Below are positions 63,615 to 64,000 of a DNA stretch of 64,000 bases, piece by piece. The stretch comes from Flavobacteriales bacterium. GTDB lineage: Bacteria > Bacteroidota > Bacteroidia > Flavobacteriales > Schleiferiaceae. Below the pieces are notes generated by a model. The model made no database searches, was not told the DNA's origin, and worked only from the letters and a program-made list of their open reading frames with translations. The stretch covers positions 68,479 to 132,478 of the forward strand of contig PAND01000004.1 of assembly GCA_002707525.1 (NCBI GenBank). The letters are read 5' to 3'. The position numbers and the translations under genes are program-made. Within the stretch, counting starts at the first letter, position 1, and each line of letters begins with the position of its first letter.

Positions 63615-64000
63615 ATGACAAAGCCAAGCAAAGAATTACTTAAGCGCACCTATGCGCAGGATGCTTCCATTTATCAGGAAACACCAGAGGCGGTAACTTT
63701 CCCAAAATCGGCTGAAGATGTGGTCGCTTTAGTGCGAAGCGGTGCCCGACTCATCCCACGAGCCGCAGGTACCTCCCTCGCTGGCCAAGTCGTAGGTGAT
63801 GGCACCGTACTGGATACCGGAAGGCACATGAACGCCATTCTCCAGGTCAACGTGGAGGAGCGATGGGCAGAGGTTCAACCCGGCGTTGTCCGCGACGAAC
63901 TCAACCACCACCTCAAGGAACACGGGCTGTTTTTCGGCCCTAATACCTCCACCTCTAACCGCTGTATGATGGGCGGCATGGTGGGCAATAATAGCTCGGG
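63615..64000 (+). CDS. FAD-binding oxidase (GlcD-like), N-terminal part, truncated by window
   Basis: A frame starting at ATG 63615 and open to the right edge. It encodes at least 128 residues of an FAD-linked oxidase N-terminus: IYQETPEAVTFPKSAEDVVA, the flavin-binding PRAAGTSLAGQVVGDGTV, AEVQPGVVRDELNHHL and FGPNTSTSNRCMMGGMVGNN. This is the D-lactate/glycolate oxidase (FAD_binding_4) fold, often a long protein with a Fe-S tail. Its bases are markedly GC-richer than the genes before it. Confidence 0.88.
   Translation, partial: MTKPSKELLKRTYAQDASIYQETPEAVTFPKSAEDVVALVRSGARLIPRAAGTSLAGQVVGDGTVLDTGRHMNAILQVNVEERWAEVQPGVVRDELNHHLKEHGLFFGPNTSTSNRCMMGGMVGNNSS

Noticed and set aside
63729..63923. 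64-residue frame on the minus strand near the right edge
   Set aside because: It is antisense to the FAD-binding domain, whose flavin motif is clear on the plus strand.
1..64000. tRNA, rRNA, CRISPR arrays, insertion sequences, prophage or integrase genes
   Set aside because: Gaps were read for cloverleaf patterns, regular repeats, terminal inverted repeats and transposase frames; none was seen.

Overview
The window is chromosomal DNA of a marine member of the Bacteroidota, most likely order Flavobacteriales. The evidence is: AT-rich genes with Bacteroidota-style promoter elements (TAnnTTTG), a SusC/SusD polysaccharide utilization locus, type IX secretion C-terminal domains, a Bat operon, a SUF-only iron-sulfur operon, DUF2480 and DUF4837 proteins, and a green-type proteorhodopsin. 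All calls come from reading the sequence; no database search was run.

Layout. 1-2.4 kb: end of a bat operon (batC tail, batD, batE). 2.4-3.9 kb: a small orphan gene and thiL. 4.0-9.8 kb: a tightly packed suf operon (sufA-B-C-D-S-E-T), divergent from thiL across a 95-bp spacer holding two promoter-like elements and a 12-bp palindrome. 10.0-11.9 kb: HMG-CoA synthase and a DUF2480 gene. 12.0-15.2 kb: two paralogous membrane histidine kinases flanking an oppositely oriented beta-barrel gene. 15.2-21.1 kb: tyrosine/homogentisate degradation (hmgA, hpd, fahA) plus an acetoacetate CoA-transferase (scoAB) and a divergent hydratase-like gene. 21.2-26.8 kb: a tripartite RND efflux system. 26.8-31.0 kb: polA and a metallophosphoesterase.

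31.0-34.0 kb is the photoheterotrophy locus: a proteorhodopsin gene with a strong terminator, and divergent to it one 656-residue reading frame that joins a complete lycopene cyclase (CrtY-type) to a complete Brp/Blh beta-carotene cleavage domain. The two steps lycopene to beta-carotene to retinal thus appear to sit on one polypeptide beside the opsin that uses retinal. This is the most unusual feature of the window.

34.0-49.4 kb: an M61 peptidase, then a beta-glucan (probably laminarin) utilization locus on the minus strand: SusC, SusD, a PKD-like lipoprotein, a GH16 lipoprotein, a secreted two-domain T9SS protein, a terminator, a transmembrane propeller/LuxR regulator and a GH5 enzyme with CBM6-like modules. 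A perfect tandem 11-bp repeat lies upstream of susC.

49.6-64 kb: mixed housekeeping and catabolic genes, including an S4 RNA-binding protein, an exported TIM-barrel isomerase-like lipoprotein, kbl, rseP, paaD, a fused alpha-keto acid dehydrogenase E1, a 59-codon tatA, gatA, a LysM transglycosylase, a serine hydrolase, a DUF4837 lipoprotein, paaG and paaH. The window ends inside a more GC-rich FAD-linked oxidase gene. Aromatic catabolism recurs (homogentisate genes; paaD, paaG, paaH), but the remaining paa genes are not in view. No tRNA, rRNA, CRISPR array or insertion sequence was recognised.
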